The translations under genes and the position numbers were made by a program. DNA of 64,000 bases from Neorhizobium galegae bv. orientalis str. HAMBI 540 (GTDB lineage Bacteria; Pseudomonadota; Alphaproteobacteria; Rhizobiales; Rhizobiaceae): NCBI RefSeq assembly GCF_000731315.1, contig NZ_HG938353.1:3782001-3846000 (forward strand), in the 5' to 3' direction. The notes under the pieces were generated by a model. It saw only the letters and a program-made list of their open reading frames with translations, ran no database searches and was not told the origin of the DNA. Below, in pieces: positions 53,625 through 63,429 of the stretch. Each line of letters begins with the position of its first letter. The first letter of the stretch is position 1.

Positions 53625-53653
53625 CCGCCGGTTCCGGCCGGAACCGGCGGTTT
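53625..53653 (+). terminator. Terminator of the iorAB-cytochrome operon
   Basis: CCGCCGGTTCC-GGCC-GGAACCGGCGG forms a perfect 11-bp stem followed by TTT. It starts 12 nt past the cytochrome stop codon. Confidence 0.8.
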
Positions 53654-53806
53654 GCAGGGGCTTTGGCGGGATCGCGATTTTTCTTGGCGCCAATCGTCAT
53701 TTCCCTGTTGCATTTGAAAAAGGACTGGGCCATATAGCGCCCGTCGCCGGCAACGAGCCACGACGCCACGGTCAAGCTTTACTACCACGGACCGATGGAT
53801 TGATGA

Positions 53807-53881
53807 GCGGGTGTAGCTCAGTGGTAGAGCACAACCTTGCCAAGGTTGGGGTCGAGGGTTCGAATCCCTTCGCCCGCTCCA
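53807..53881 (+). tRNA. tRNA-Gly (GCC)
   Basis: 75 nt including an encoded CCA end. The acceptor stem is GCGGGTG/CGCCCGC (one T-G pair), the D-arm contains AGCTCAGTGGTAGAGC, the anticodon stem-loop CAACCTTGCCAAGGTTG has anticodon GCC, and the T-arm carries GGTTCGAATCC. All invariant positions are present. Confidence 0.98.
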
Positions 53882-54109
53882 AATTCCCCTTTCAAGACTA
53901 TACTCTACCAGCCCGGCCGCAGGGCAAAGATGCTCGACAGCGTCGCACCGGTTGCAGATGCAAAGCGGGCGCTTGCCCCTCCATCACCCTTTCCCCATGA
54001 ATTTAATGATTCCCCGCATGTTCACCGAATGCGCGAGATGGCATATTGGTTGCAACCGCCCATGCGATATCGCGCCAGTGATTCGGGGGTTGAATGGAGA
54101 TGTGCCGTC

Positions 54110-55915
54110 ATGGAATCTCGCCCGCACCACCCAAAGCTCAGTCAGAAAACCGCCGTTGAGACCATGCAACGGCTCGAGGGCATCGTCGCCTCTGCTATGG
54201 ACGGGATCATCACCATCGATGACGAGCAACGGGTGATCCTGTTCAATCCGGCCGCGGAGCGCATGTTCGGCCTGCCGGCCAACGAGGCGCTTGGCCAGCA
54301 CATCTCCCGTTTCATGCCGGAACGCCATCGTCCGGCCCATGCGGCGCACATTCATCGTTTCACCGAAACCGGCGTAACCAACCGCCAGATGGGATCGCTC
54401 GGTGCAATCAGCGGCCTGCGCGCAGACGGCAAGGAGTTTCCGATCGAGGCGTCGATCTCGCAGGTCGAGATCGGCGGCGAGCGGCTGGCCACCGTCATCC
54501 TGCGCGACATCACCGAGCGAAAGGCCGCGGAGGATGCCCTGCTGGAAAGCCGGCGACGCATGGAGGGCATCGTGGAATCCGCGATGGACGCGCTGATTAC
54601 CGTCGATGAAGGCCAGCAGATCGTGCTGTTCAACCCGGCCGCCGAGCGCATGTTCGGCATCGCGGCCAAGGATGCGATCGGCTCGCCGATCGAACGCTTC
54701 ATCCCCGAGCGGTTTCGGCATGGGCATGCCGCACATATCCGCCTCTTCAAGGAGACCGGCGTTACAAACCGCCGGATGGGCGCATTGGGGGCGATCAGCG
54801 GCCTGCGCGCCAATGGTGAGGAATTCCCGGTCGAGGCGTCGATTTCGCAGGTCCGGATCGGCGATGGAAAGCTGGCAACGGTCATCTTGCGCGATATCAC
54901 CGAACGCAAGGCCAACGAGGATTCCCGCCAGCTATTGGCCCGCGAGGTCGATCACCGGGCCAAGAACGCCCTGGCTGTGGTGCAGGCCCTGGTCTCCCTG
55001 ACCCGTGCCGAAACCAAGGAGGCTTTCATCGTTGCAGTTCGAGGCCGCGTTTCGGCGCTGAGCCGCGCCCATTCGCTGCTCGCCCAGAACCGGTGGGAGG
55101 GCGGAGATCTCGCAGCGGTCCTCACCGAGGAAACCCGGGCCTATCAGAGCGTCAACCAGCTGATGATCGGCGGGCCTTCAGTCACTCTCACCCCCAATGC
55201 CGTGCAGCCGGTCAGCCTCCTCATCCACGAGCTTGCCACCAACGCCGTCAAATACGGGGCATTGTCGGTCACAGAAGGGCGCGTCGATGTCTCCTGGCGC
55301 ATCCTGCCCTCCCTGGAACTGGAGCTCCGCTGGACCGAGACCGGCGGCCCGGCCGTGCAGAAGCCGGAAACAAGGGGTTTCGGCTCCACTCTGGTGACGG
55401 AAGTCGCCACCCGTCAATTGGCGGGTGAACTCGACATCAGCTGGCCACCAACCGGCATGCGCCTGATCGCGACGCTGCCCCGATCCGTCTATCGGCCCGA
55501 CATTTCAACCGGCTCAGTTTCCGGCGAGGAGGTCGCGCCCAAATCGCTGGAGGCCGGTTCGGCGGGGCGGATACTTGTCGTCGAGGACGAGACCCTCATC
55601 GCTATGGAGCTCTGCAACGAACTTGAATCGCGTGGCTGGGAAATCATCGGACCAGCGGCAACTACCGATGAAGCCATGCGCCTGGTCGGCGGCTCGCAAC
55701 TTCCCGACGTCGCCGTCCTCGATGTCAATCTCGGGGGAAACCCCGTCTACCCATTTGCGGAATGGCTGCAGACCCATGGCGTGCCCTTCCTGTTCTGCAC
55801 CGGATACGAGCAGCTCGACGATCACCACAGCTTCAAAAACCGGACGACCATTCGAAAACCGGTGAACATGACGCTGCTGGAAGGAGAGCTGCGCCGCATC
55901 CGTCAACTGACATGA
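54110..55915 (+). CDS. HWE-family hybrid histidine kinase with two PAS domains and a receiver
   Basis: A 601-residue soluble sensor. Two PAS domains (about 20-138 and 150-268) are nearly repeats of each other (both contain LFNPAAERMFG, GAISGLRA(D/N)G(K/E)EFP and VILRDITERKA). The HWE dimerisation box is VDHRAKNALAVVQALVSLTR with the phospho-His at about 282; the ATPase has LIHELATNAVKYGALS and RGFGSTLV. A receiver (about 482-600) has VVEDETLI and the acceptor Asp in VAVLDVNLGG. HWE kinases of this layout feed general-stress or light pathways. I use the ATG at 54110; earlier in-frame codons run into the tRNA. Confidence 0.88.
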   Translation: MESRPHHPKLSQKTAVETMQRLEGIVASAMDGIITIDDEQRVILFNPAAERMFGLPANEALGQHISRFMPERHRPAHAAHIHRFTETGVTNRQMGSLGAISGLRADGKEFPIEASISQVEIGGERLATVILRDITERKAAEDALLESRRRMEGIVESAMDALITVDEGQQIVLFNPAAERMFGIAAKDAIGSPIERFIPERFRHGHAAHIRLFKETGVTNRRMGALGAISGLRANGEEFPVEASISQVRIGDGKLATVILRDITERKANEDSRQLLAREVDHRAKNALAVVQALVSLTRAETKEAFIVAVRGRVSALSRAHSLLAQNRWEGGDLAAVLTEETRAYQSVNQLMIGGPSVTLTPNAVQPVSLLIHELATNAVKYGALSVTEGRVDVSWRILPSLELELRWTETGGPAVQKPETRGFGSTLVTEVATRQLAGELDISWPPTGMRLIATLPRSVYRPDISTGSVSGEEVAPKSLEAGSAGRILVVEDETLIAMELCNELESRGWEIIGPAATTDEAMRLVGGSQLPDVAVLDVNLGGNPVYPFAEWLQTHGVPFLFCTGYEQLDDHHSFKNRTTIRKPVNMTLLEGELRRIRQLT

Positions 55916-55922
55916 CCAGAAA

Positions 55923-55949
55923 ACGCCGCCGGCTTTCGGCCAGCGGCGT
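55923..55949 (-). terminator. Chemoreceptor terminator between convergent genes
   Basis: ACGCCGC and GCGGCGT pair, continued inward by GGC/GCC after one C/A mismatch. On the minus strand TTTTCTGG follows, so it would terminate the chemoreceptor gene. Confidence 0.6.
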
Positions 55950-55970
55950 CGTCAATCCGGAAAAGCCCGA

Positions 55971-58097
55971 TTAGGCCGCGCGCGAGCGATAACCGCCGGA
56001 AGCATAGGTCTGCGAGGGTGCACCGCCATTTGTCTTGAAGCGGGCCATCATGTCGGCGAGGCTGTCGGTTTCCTGCGTCAGGCTCTGGGCGGCGGCAGTG
56101 GTTTCTTCCACCATCGCGGCGTTCTGCTGGGTCACCTTGTCCATCTGGTCGGCGGAGGCCGCCACTTCGCGCAGGCTCATCGCCTGCTCGCTGGTGCTTG
56201 AGCTGATCGTGTTGACGAACGTGCTCATCTGCGCGACTTCGCCGACGATGTCGTCGAGCGACTTGCCGGAAGCGGTGACGAGCTCGACGCCCTGCTTGAC
56301 CTGCGCGGACGATGTCGAGATCAGCGTCTTGATCTCCTTGGCGGCATCGGCCGAACGCTGGGCGAGCCCGCGGACCTCCTGGGCGACGACTGCGAACCCG
56401 CGACCAGCCTCGCCGGCGCGGGCGGCTTCGACCCCTGCGTTGAGGGCGAGAAGGTTGGTCTGGAAGGCGATGTCGTCGATCACGCCGATGATCCGGCTGA
56501 TCTGCTCGGCCGAGCCTTCGATGGCAGCCATGGCGGCGACCGCACTGGCGACGATCTCGCCGCCGCGCTGGGCCTTCTGCTGCGCAAGCGATGCGACGCC
56601 CTGGGCGCGGCTTGCGCCGCCGGCGCTGTCGTTGACGGCCGAGGTCACCTGGCCGAGAGCGGCAACCGTCTCTTCAAGGCTTGCGGCCTGCTGTTCCGTG
56701 CGCTTGGCAAGATCGTTGGAGGCGATCGAGATTTCCTGCAGACCCGCGCGGATCGTGCCGACGGCTCCGACGACCGAGCCGATCGCCTCTTCGAGATTGC
56801 CGACCGAACTGTTGAACTTGGCGCGGATCGGCTCGAATTCTGCTGCGACGGCACCGTCCATACGGACCGTCAGATCGCCGCCGGCAAGCTGGTTGAAGCC
56901 TTCCTCGATCGCATAGACGAAAGCGCGCAGGTCCTCGCCCTTGGCACTGTCGATCGCCGACTGGCGCTGGCGCTGATGTTCCTGCGCCTCGCGGGCCTCC
57001 GACGCCTGGTGCTCCAGCCGAACATTCTCCTCGGCTGATGCCTTGAAGACCTGGACGGCACGCGCCATTGCTCCGATCTCGTCCTGGCGCTCCTGGCCTT
57101 CCACCTTGGCGCTAAGATCGCCGGCGGCAAGCTTCGCCATCGTCACGGTCAGGCGACGGACCGTGCCGCCGAGTGAGCGGGCAAAGATCAGGAAGCCGAT
57201 CAGCGACAGGATCGAAACGGCGACAGTGCCGAGTGCGGTCATCCACAGCGCCGTCTCGCTGGCCGTAACCAGCGGCGTGATATCAGAGGCGATTTCGAGA
57301 ACGCCGACCTTGGTGCCCGAGAAGTCGAGGAGCGGCACCGCCTCGACGGCGTAATGCTTGCCGCCGATATCCGCATAACGCCGCACGGAACCCTTGTCAT
57401 AGGCCTCCTGAAGCTCGGCGCCGCTCAGGATCGGCTCGCCGCCAAAGGTGGAAGCCTGCTTGTCGAACTTGTCGGCACCCTTGGTGTAGAGCGCGACATA
57501 GGCGTTCGCTTCCTTGGTCAGGCGGGAGAAATAGGCATCGACGAGCTTCAGCCCGACATCCACCACACCGACGACCTTGCCGTCCGTGACGACGGGGGCG
57601 GTTGCAAACAGGCTGACGGCGGTGCGACCGGTCTCGATGCCGACCACCAGTTTCTTGTCGCTGAGCGAAGTCGCGACCATCTTGCGGCGTGCCTTGATGT
57701 TGTCGCCGAAGACATCCGGATCGTGCACGCGGGCAACCGCATCGGCCGCCGCGGTGCTGAAGGTGATCATTTCAAGCCCGCTCGCGTCCTTGACGCTCTT
57801 CATGCTGGCATAGCGGGAGAGCAGGCCCTGCCGATCGTTGGCGAGAATGAGCGGGGAAGTTTCCGGCAGGGAAGCGATCGTCAGCGCCAGCGCGGAAGCG
57901 GCACGCCCCTGGGCGGCCATGTCGTCCTGGATGACCGCGAGATCGCTATCAAGCTCCGTCTGCAGCGCCTGCTCGGTCATGCTCGACTGGCGTTCCCATG
58001 CAAGCCCGCCGATTACCACGCTCGCGAAAAGCACGGCTGCAAAACCGAAGAAGGTAAGCCGTCTCGACAATGGCTTCCTGATGCTGATCTCGTTCAT
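55971..58097 (-). CDS. Methyl-accepting chemotaxis protein
   Basis: A 708-residue transmembrane chemoreceptor. Transmembrane helix 1 (about 14-33) and helix 2 (about 285-305, [16 protein letters not shown]) flank a periplasmic Cache-type sensor ([15 protein letters not shown] through [14 protein letters not shown]). A HAMP domain ([21 protein letters not shown]) and a second HAMP-like helix pair follow. The signalling tip includes [41 protein letters not shown]. No other chemotaxis genes are near, so it is an orphan receptor; the ligand is unknown. Confidence 0.93.
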   Translation of the reverse strand: MNEISIRKPLSRRLTFFGFAAVLFASVVIGGLAWERQSSMTEQALQTELDSDLAVIQDDMAAQGRAASALALTIASLPETSPLILANDRQGLLSRYASMKSVKDASGLEMITFSTAAADAVARVHDPDVFGDNIKARRKMVATSLSDKKLVVGIETGRTAVSLFATAPVVTDGKVVGVVDVGLKLVDAYFSRLTKEANAYVALYTKGADKFDKQASTFGGEPILSGAELQEAYDKGSVRRYADIGGKHYAVEAVPLLDFSGTKVGVLEIASDITPLVTASETALWMTALGTVAVSILSLIGFLIFARSLGGTVRRLTVTMAKLAAGDLSAKVEGQERQDEIGAMARAVQVFKASAEENVRLEHQASEAREAQEHQRQRQSAIDSAKGEDLRAFVYAIEEGFNQLAGGDLTVRMDGAVAAEFEPIRAKFNSSVGNLEEAIGSVVGAVGTIRAGLQEISIASNDLAKRTEQQAASLEETVAALGQVTSAVNDSAGGASRAQGVASLAQQKAQRGGEIVASAVAAMAAIEGSAEQISRIIGVIDDIAFQTNLLALNAGVEAARAGEAGRGFAVVAQEVRGLAQRSADAAKEIKTLISTSSAQVKQGVELVTASGKSLDDIVGEVAQMSTFVNTISSSTSEQAMSLREVAASADQMDKVTQQNAAMVEETTAAAQSLTQETDSLADMMARFKTNGGAPSQTYASGGYRSRAA

Positions 58098-58397
58098 ATG
58101 TCCCTCGAATTGTGCTCTGCAAAAGCAAAGGGCTGCCGCCCGGCGGGTGGCAATGCCAATCCTGAAGAAAACTATGTCGAAATCGGTTGAAATTTAACTA
58201 ATGTCAAAATCCCATTGCGTTCCACAATGTAAAACACGAGGCGGTAACTTTGCTCCGGAAACCGTGCGCCGCGGTAGCGTTACAACTGGAATCCACGGCT
58301 TACCGATTTTACATGGATACCGAAGCAAGCCCCGTTTGAATGACAAGAGTTATTTGAATGTGTCGGCATGAGCTGGTCCGGACGCGGCCCGCTGCGA
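58098..58397. other. Non-coding gap upstream of the chemoreceptor
   Basis: 300 bp between the chemoreceptor start and the galM stop; both are on the minus strand. It must contain the chemoreceptor promoter. I see no gene, strong terminator or recognisable repeat in it. Confidence 0.4.
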
Positions 58398-59435
58398 TCA
58401 TTGTTTCGAAAAGACATAGTCGGTTTCCTGCCGCAACACCTCGCCCGGGCGCAGCACCGCATTCGGGAAGTTGGCGTGGTTGATGGCATCCGGCCAGACC
58501 TGGGTTTCCAGGCAGAACCCGGCAAAAGCCCCATATCGGCGGCCATCGAGGCCCGGCACGGGGATCTGCGACAGCTTGAAAGCGGCATAAAGCTGCACGC
58601 CGGGCTCGGTGGTGCGAACCTCCAACGACACGCCGGAATGGATGCTGCGCGCCAAAGCCACCGCACGTTTGGCCGTTCGCTCCGGCGACAGGCAGAAGTT
58701 ATGATCGAACAGGACCTGAGCCTCGCCGTCGAACCGCTTCATCGGCCCCATGTCGCGCAGGTCGAAAGGCGTGCCCGCGACCGGCATCAATTCGCCGGTC
58801 GGCACCTGATTGTCGTCAAGGACGAGCACATGGTCGGCTGCGATCATGATGTCATGACCGAGCGCATCCTCGTGGCCGTCGAGGTTGAAATAGGTATGCT
58901 GGCAGATATTGGCGAGCGTCGGCTGATCCGTGGTGGATTGGTAGACGACGGAAAGAACGCCGTCACTTTTGAGTTGGTAGATCGCGGTGATCGTGCAGTT
59001 TCCAGGATAACCCGCACGGCCGTCGGGATCGGTGATCCGCAGCACCACCTTGTCGGCAGCATGCTCGACGATCGTCCAGTTGCTGCGGCCGATGCCATCC
59101 GAGCCGCCATGGAGATGGGTGACGCCCCGTTCGTTCAGTTCCAGCTGATATTGCTTCCCATCCAGCGTGAAGCGGCCACCGCCGATACGGTTGGACGAAC
59201 GGCCGGGCGTCGCGCCGAAATATGGGGAATGCTTCAGATAGTCCTCAAACCGTCCGAAGCCGAGCACGAGCGGCGGCTGATGGCCGTCGAGCCGGAGGTC
59301 CTGGATCACCGCGCCCCAGGTGATGACACTGGCGGTGAGCCCGCCGCCGGAGATCCGGACACGATAGACGGTTTCGCCCTTTTCCGTGGTGCCGAAAACT
59401 TCGAAATTCTGGTCCGCCATATTCTGGTCCGCCAT
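58398..59435 (-). CDS. galM: Aldose 1-epimerase (galactose mutarotase)
   Basis: A 345-residue mutarotase that interconverts alpha and beta anomers of aldoses. Family blocks are ITWGAVIQDLRLDG, FGATPGRSSNRIGGGRFTLDGKQYQL, GVTHLHGG (first catalytic His), CQHTYFNLDGH (second His) and the C-terminal GAFAGFCLETQVWPDAINHANFP with the catalytic Glu. A 15-bp direct duplication at the start gives two ATGs (59435, 59420); the first has GGAG 7 nt upstream. Confidence 0.93.
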   Translation of the reverse strand: MADQNMADQNFEVFGTTEKGETVYRVRISGGGLTASVITWGAVIQDLRLDGHQPPLVLGFGRFEDYLKHSPYFGATPGRSSNRIGGGRFTLDGKQYQLELNERGVTHLHGGSDGIGRSNWTIVEHAADKVVLRITDPDGRAGYPGNCTITAIYQLKSDGVLSVVYQSTTDQPTLANICQHTYFNLDGHEDALGHDIMIAADHVLVLDDNQVPTGELMPVAGTPFDLRDMGPMKRFDGEAQVLFDHNFCLSPERTAKRAVALARSIHSGVSLEVRTTEPGVQLYAAFKLSQIPVPGLDGRRYGAFAGFCLETQVWPDAINHANFPNAVLRPGEVLRQETDYVFSKQ

Positions 59436-59531
59436 GAGACTGCTCCTCCACCAATATGTTTTGCGGCAAACTGCGCGATTTGACGGCAGGCCGCAACGCC
59501 GGTGACCGATAAAGTTCATGGAAAAGCAAAG

Positions 59532-60713
59532 TCAGCGGGTGAGCGCGCGCGTCGCCTGTTCCAACCCGCCGAGCGTCAGCGGAAACATCCGTTCGGTCAT
59601 CAGCTGCCGCATCACCCCGATCGAGGTCGTATGGCTCCAATGGTCCTGCGGCAGCGGATTGAGCCAGACGCAGCGATGGAAGTGGTCGGTGACGCGCCTG
59701 ATCCAGGCCTCGCCCGGTTCCTGGTTCCAATGCTCCACCGAACCGCCCGTATGGGTGATCTCATAGGGGCTCATCGAGGCATCCCCGACGAAGATCACCT
59801 TGTAGTCGGCGCCATAACTGCGGATGAGGTCGAGCGTCGGCGTCCGGTCGGCCCGGCGGCGGTTCTCTCGCCACACGCCTTCATAGAGGCAGTTGTGGAA
59901 GTAGAAATGCTCCATATGCTTGAACTCGGCGCGGGCTGCCGAGAACAGCTCTTCGACCACCCGGATATGGTCGTCCATCGACCCTCCGACATCGAAGAAC
60001 ATCAGCAGCTTCACCGCGTTGCGTCGTTCCGGCCGGGTCTGGACGTCGAGATAACCATGCTCGGCAGTAGAGCGGATCGTGCCCGGCAGATCGAACTCCT
60101 CGATCGCCCCTTCCCGCACCCAGCGGCGCAGCCGCTTCAGCGCAAGCTTGATGTTGCGGGTGCCGAGCTCCACCTTGTCATCGAAATCGGCGAACTCGCG
60201 CTTGTCCCAGACTTTTACCGCCCGGCGGTGACGGGACTGGTCCTGGCCGATCCGCACGCCTTCCGGATTATAGCCATAAGCGCCGAAAGGTGACATGCCG
60301 CCAGTGCCGATCCATTTCGAGCCGCCCTGATGCCGACCCCTCTGCTCCTCGAGCCGCTGGCGCAGGGTCTCCATCAGCTTCTCGAACCCGCCGAGCGACT
60401 CGACGAGCTTCTTCTCTTCGTCGCTCAGATGCTTTTCTGTGAGCTTGCGCAGCCATTCCTCAGGGATATTGGCGGCGTCCAGGCCAGGCTCCCCGGAGAC
60501 CATTTCGAGCCCGCGGAAATAGGACGAAAAGACCCGGTCGAACTTGTCGATATGCCGCTCGTCCTTCACCAGCGCCGTGCGGGCGAGGAAATAGAAGGCC
60601 TCCACGTCGAAATCCGCGATCCCTTCTTCCACCCCTTCCAGAAGGTCGAGGAATTCCCGGAGTGTTACCGGGATCTTCGCTTCTTTGAGGTGAAGGAAGA
60701 AGGGAATGAACAT
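59532..60713 (-). CDS. VWA domain protein, CoxE family
   Basis: A 393-residue cytosolic protein with a C-terminal von Willebrand A domain. The MIDAS metal site begins LLMFFDVGGSMDDHIRV (usual DxSxS here as DVGGS) and continues HMEHFYFHNCLYE and VIFVGDASMSPYEI. The N-terminus (FFLHLKEAKIPVTLREFLDLLEGV) is typical of the CoxE-like partner of MoxR ATPases. The MoxR gene lies two genes upstream; metA is between them and ends 12 bp before this start. Such pairs act in metal-cofactor insertion or complex assembly. Confidence 0.88.
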   Translation of the reverse strand: MFIPFFLHLKEAKIPVTLREFLDLLEGVEEGIADFDVEAFYFLARTALVKDERHIDKFDRVFSSYFRGLEMVSGEPGLDAANIPEEWLRKLTEKHLSDEEKKLVESLGGFEKLMETLRQRLEEQRGRHQGGSKWIGTGGMSPFGAYGYNPEGVRIGQDQSRHRRAVKVWDKREFADFDDKVELGTRNIKLALKRLRRWVREGAIEEFDLPGTIRSTAEHGYLDVQTRPERRNAVKLLMFFDVGGSMDDHIRVVEELFSAARAEFKHMEHFYFHNCLYEGVWRENRRRADRTPTLDLIRSYGADYKVIFVGDASMSPYEITHTGGSVEHWNQEPGEAWIRRVTDHFHRCVWLNPLPQDHWSHTTSIGVMRQLMTERMFPLTLGGLEQATRALTR

Positions 60714-60725
60714 CGCGTCGAAAAC

Positions 60726-61646
60726 CTATTCGGTACCGATCTTCTCCGGATCATAAGGGGTCGTCTGGTAGATCTCGTTGATCCAGTTGCCGAACAGAAG
60801 ATGTGCATGGCTGCGCCAACGGTTCAAGGGCGTCAGCGTGTCGTCGTTATGCGGGAAGTAGTTATGCGGCATCTTGATCGGTACGCCGGCATTGACGTCC
60901 CGGAAATATTCGTCGGCCAGCGAGGTGGAGTCGTATTCCACATGGTTGAACATGTAGAGCCGCTTGCCGGCCTTCTCGTGCACCAGGCAGATACCCATTT
61001 CCTCGGATTCCATCAGGATTTCGAGGTTCGGGTTCTTCTCGATATCGGCGCGGCGGACTTCCGTCCAGCGCGATACCGGCACCTGGAAATCGTCCGAAAA
61101 GCCGTTGAGATAGATCGAGGACGGCACGAGGTTGCGATGGCGATAGACGCCGAACGCCTTTTCCTTGAGCTCGTATTTCGGCACGCCATGGAAATGGTAG
61201 ATCGCCGCCATCGCGCCCCAGCAGACATTCATGGTCGAATGCACGTTGGTCGCGGTCCAGTCGAGGATTTGTCTCATCTCGTCCCAATAGGTGACGTCCT
61301 CGAAGGGAAGTGTCTCGATCGGTGCGCCAGTAATGATGAAACCGTCGAACTTGCGGTGCTTCACCTCTTCCCAAGTTTCATAGAAGGAAAGGAGATGATC
61401 CTCCGACGTGTTCTTCGCCTTGTGGCCGCCGACGCGGATCAGCGAGAATTCGACCTGCAGCGGCGAGGCGCCGACGAGGCGCGCCATCTGCAGCTCGGTC
61501 TTGATCTTGTTCGGCATGAGGTTGAGCAGCCCGATCTGCAGCGGACGAATGTCCTGCCGCACCGCCATGGTTTCGGTCATCACCCGGACGCCCTCGGAAA
61601 CGAGGGTGCTGTATGCGGGCAGCGTATCGGGAATCTTGATCGGCAT
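60726..61646 (-). CDS. metA: Homoserine O-acyltransferase MetA, predicted acetyl-CoA type
   Basis: A 306-residue acyltransferase that activates homoserine at the start of methionine synthesis. The nucleophile is C142 in NVCWGAMAA and the His-Glu pair is in FNHVEYDS. Residue 111 is Glu ([10 protein letters not shown]), which in studied MetA proteins goes with acetyl-CoA; Gly111 goes with succinyl-CoA. It is therefore more likely an acetyltransferase (metAA) despite belonging to the MetA fold. A SAM-II riboswitch lies 75 nt upstream. The VWA gene follows after 12 bp. Confidence 0.94.
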   Translation of the reverse strand: MPIKIPDTLPAYSTLVSEGVRVMTETMAVRQDIRPLQIGLLNLMPNKIKTELQMARLVGASPLQVEFSLIRVGGHKAKNTSEDHLLSFYETWEEVKHRKFDGFIITGAPIETLPFEDVTYWDEMRQILDWTATNVHSTMNVCWGAMAAIYHFHGVPKYELKEKAFGVYRHRNLVPSSIYLNGFSDDFQVPVSRWTEVRRADIEKNPNLEILMESEEMGICLVHEKAGKRLYMFNHVEYDSTSLADEYFRDVNAGVPIKMPHNYFPHNDDTLTPLNRWRSHAHLLFGNWINEIYQTTPYDPEKIGTE

Positions 61647-61720
61647 GTCTCAACCCAACAAAAATAAAACCGGCGGCAAAATAAATCGCGACCGGTCCGT
61701 GGGAAGACATCTTCTCGCGG

Positions 61721-61775
61721 CCCTTTAGCGACTTTTTTAACGTGGCTGCAAGCCGGCCGGCCAAATCACCACGAA
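61721..61775 (-). ncRNA. SAM-II riboswitch
   Basis: The minus strand reads TCGTGGTGATTTGG, then GGCTTGCAGCCACGTTAA and AAGTCGCTAAAGGG, the invariant blocks of the SAM-II (metA) H-type pseudoknot: CGTGG pairs with CCACG, and the loop and 3' tail form the second helix. It controls metA in Alphaproteobacteria, shutting expression when SAM is high. It is 75 nt upstream of the metA start. Confidence 0.96.
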
Positions 61776-61835
61776 TTCTCGAGAGTTCAAATACGCCTTG
61801 CTACAGGCCCCGTCAATGGGAGCAAAATCTTCCGC

Positions 61836-62675
61836 TTACCGCTCCCGCCGCGCCATGAAGGCCATTCGCTCGAAGAGATGCACGTCCTGCTCGTTCTTGA
61901 GGAGAGCGCCATGCAACTTCGGCAGCGCGTTCCGGGCGTCGCCGCGCAGATCCGATGGGTCGACATCGTCCGAGACCAGCAGCCGGATCCAGTCGAGCGC
62001 TTCGGAGGTCGAGGGCTTTTTCTTCAGCCCCGGCATCTCGCGGATCTCGTAGAATTGGGTGAGCGCATTGCGCACCAGCGCCTGCTTGATGCCGGGGTAA
62101 TGGACCTCGACGATGCGGGCGAGCGTATCGACGTCCGGGAAGCGGATATAATGGAAGAAACAGCGGCGCAGGAAGGCGTCCGGCAGTTCCTTCTCGTTGT
62201 TGGAGGTGATGATGACAATCGGCCGGACCTTGGCGCACACCATTTCACCGGTCTCGTAGACATGGAATTCCATGCGGTCGAGCTCCTGCAGCAGGTCGTT
62301 CGGGAACTCGATATCCGCCTTGTCGATCTCGTCGATCAGCAGGACGAGCTTCCTGTCGGAGGCAAACGCCTGCCATAGCTTGCCGCGGCGGATATAGTTG
62401 GCCACGTCGTGGACGCGTTCGTCGCCGAGTTGGCTGTCGCGCAGCCGCGAGACGGCGTCGTATTCGTAGAGCCCCTGCTGCGCCTTGGTGGTGGACTTGA
62501 TGTTCCACTCGATCAGATCGAGCCCGAGGGCGGCGGCCACCTGCCGCGCAAGCTCGGTCTTGCCGGTGCCGGGCTCGCCTTTCACCAGCAGCGGACGTTC
62601 GAGCCGGATCGCAGCATTGACCGCCACCATCAGATCCTTGTCGGCAATATAGTCAGCTGTACCCTGAAACTGCAT
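61836..62675 (-). CDS. MoxR-type AAA+ ATPase
   Basis: A 279-residue MoxR-family ATPase. Walker A is VKGEPGTGKTELARQ, Walker B LVLLIDEIDKAD, sensor 1 IVIITSNNEKELPDAFLRRC. MoxR ATPases work with VWA proteins as chaperones for metalloenzymes. The likely partner is the CoxE-like gene at 59532, separated from it by metA. I use the ATG at 62675; the upstream frame has no family sequence. Confidence 0.92.
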   Translation of the reverse strand: MQFQGTADYIADKDLMVAVNAAIRLERPLLVKGEPGTGKTELARQVAAALGLDLIEWNIKSTTKAQQGLYEYDAVSRLRDSQLGDERVHDVANYIRRGKLWQAFASDRKLVLLIDEIDKADIEFPNDLLQELDRMEFHVYETGEMVCAKVRPIVIITSNNEKELPDAFLRRCFFHYIRFPDVDTLARIVEVHYPGIKQALVRNALTQFYEIREMPGLKKKPSTSEALDWIRLLVSDDVDPSDLRGDARNALPKLHGALLKNEQDVHLFERMAFMARRER

Positions 62676-62775
62676 CTCGTGATCCTGATCGGTAAACGCG
62701 CCGCAAACTAAAAGCTCACCCGCGGCGGTGCAACAGCTTTCCCTTTCCATCGGCTTTGCGCTATGGGCAATGCAC

Positions 62776-63426
62776 ATGACCCATTCGACCTTCACCATTC
62801 TGCTCGGCGGCAGTCTCACCGTCACCGACCGCCTGCGGGACGCGATCGACGGCAGCCGCTTCATCGCGGCCGACAGCGGCATGCGCCATGCGGTGGCGCT
62901 CGGCGTGAAGCCGGAACTCTGGGTCGGCGATTTCGACTCCTCGGATGCCGCGCTGATAGCGCAGTTCCCGGACGTCGAGCGACAGACCTACCCGCCCGCC
63001 AAGTCCGAAACCGACGGCGAGATCGCAACCTCGGAAGCGACCGACCGCGGTGCCACAAGACTGATCTTCGTCGGCGCACTCGGCGGCGAGCGCAGCGACC
63101 ATGCGCTCCAGCACCTCTTTCACGCCATGGGCCTTGCCGAACGCGGCCTCGATATCCTGCTGACGTCAGGCGACGAGGAAGCCTTGCCGCTGCTGCCGGG
63201 CGCAAGGACGCTCGACCTGCCGAAGGGTTCGCTGTTTTCGGTCATCGGTTTTTCCGACCTGGAAGGGCTCGATATCATCGGCGCACGTTATCCGCTCGAC
63301 AACTTCTCACTCCCCTTCGGCTCCTCGCGCACCGTCTCGAACGTTGCGGAAGGCCAGGTGGATTTCCATTTGAGGAAGGGCAAGGCCATGATCCTTGCCC
63401 GCCCCCACGACTTTACAGGAGCCTGA
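62776..63426 (+). CDS. thiN: Thiamine diphosphokinase
   Basis: A 216-residue thiamine pyrophosphokinase that makes TPP from thiamine and ATP. Family blocks are FTILLGGSLTVTDRL, FIAADSGMRHAVALGVKPELWVGDFDS, KSETDGEIATSEA, FVGALGGERSDHALQHL and GTVSNV-like SSRTVSNVAEG. The ATG at 62776 is preferred over 62770. It is followed by an ABC-F gene 3 bp after its stop. Confidence 0.92.
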   Translation: MTHSTFTILLGGSLTVTDRLRDAIDGSRFIAADSGMRHAVALGVKPELWVGDFDSSDAALIAQFPDVERQTYPPAKSETDGEIATSEATDRGATRLIFVGALGGERSDHALQHLFHAMGLAERGLDILLTSGDEEALPLLPGARTLDLPKGSLFSVIGFSDLEGLDIIGARYPLDNFSLPFGSSRTVSNVAEGQVDFHLRKGKAMILARPHDFTGA

Positions 63427-63429
63427 CTG

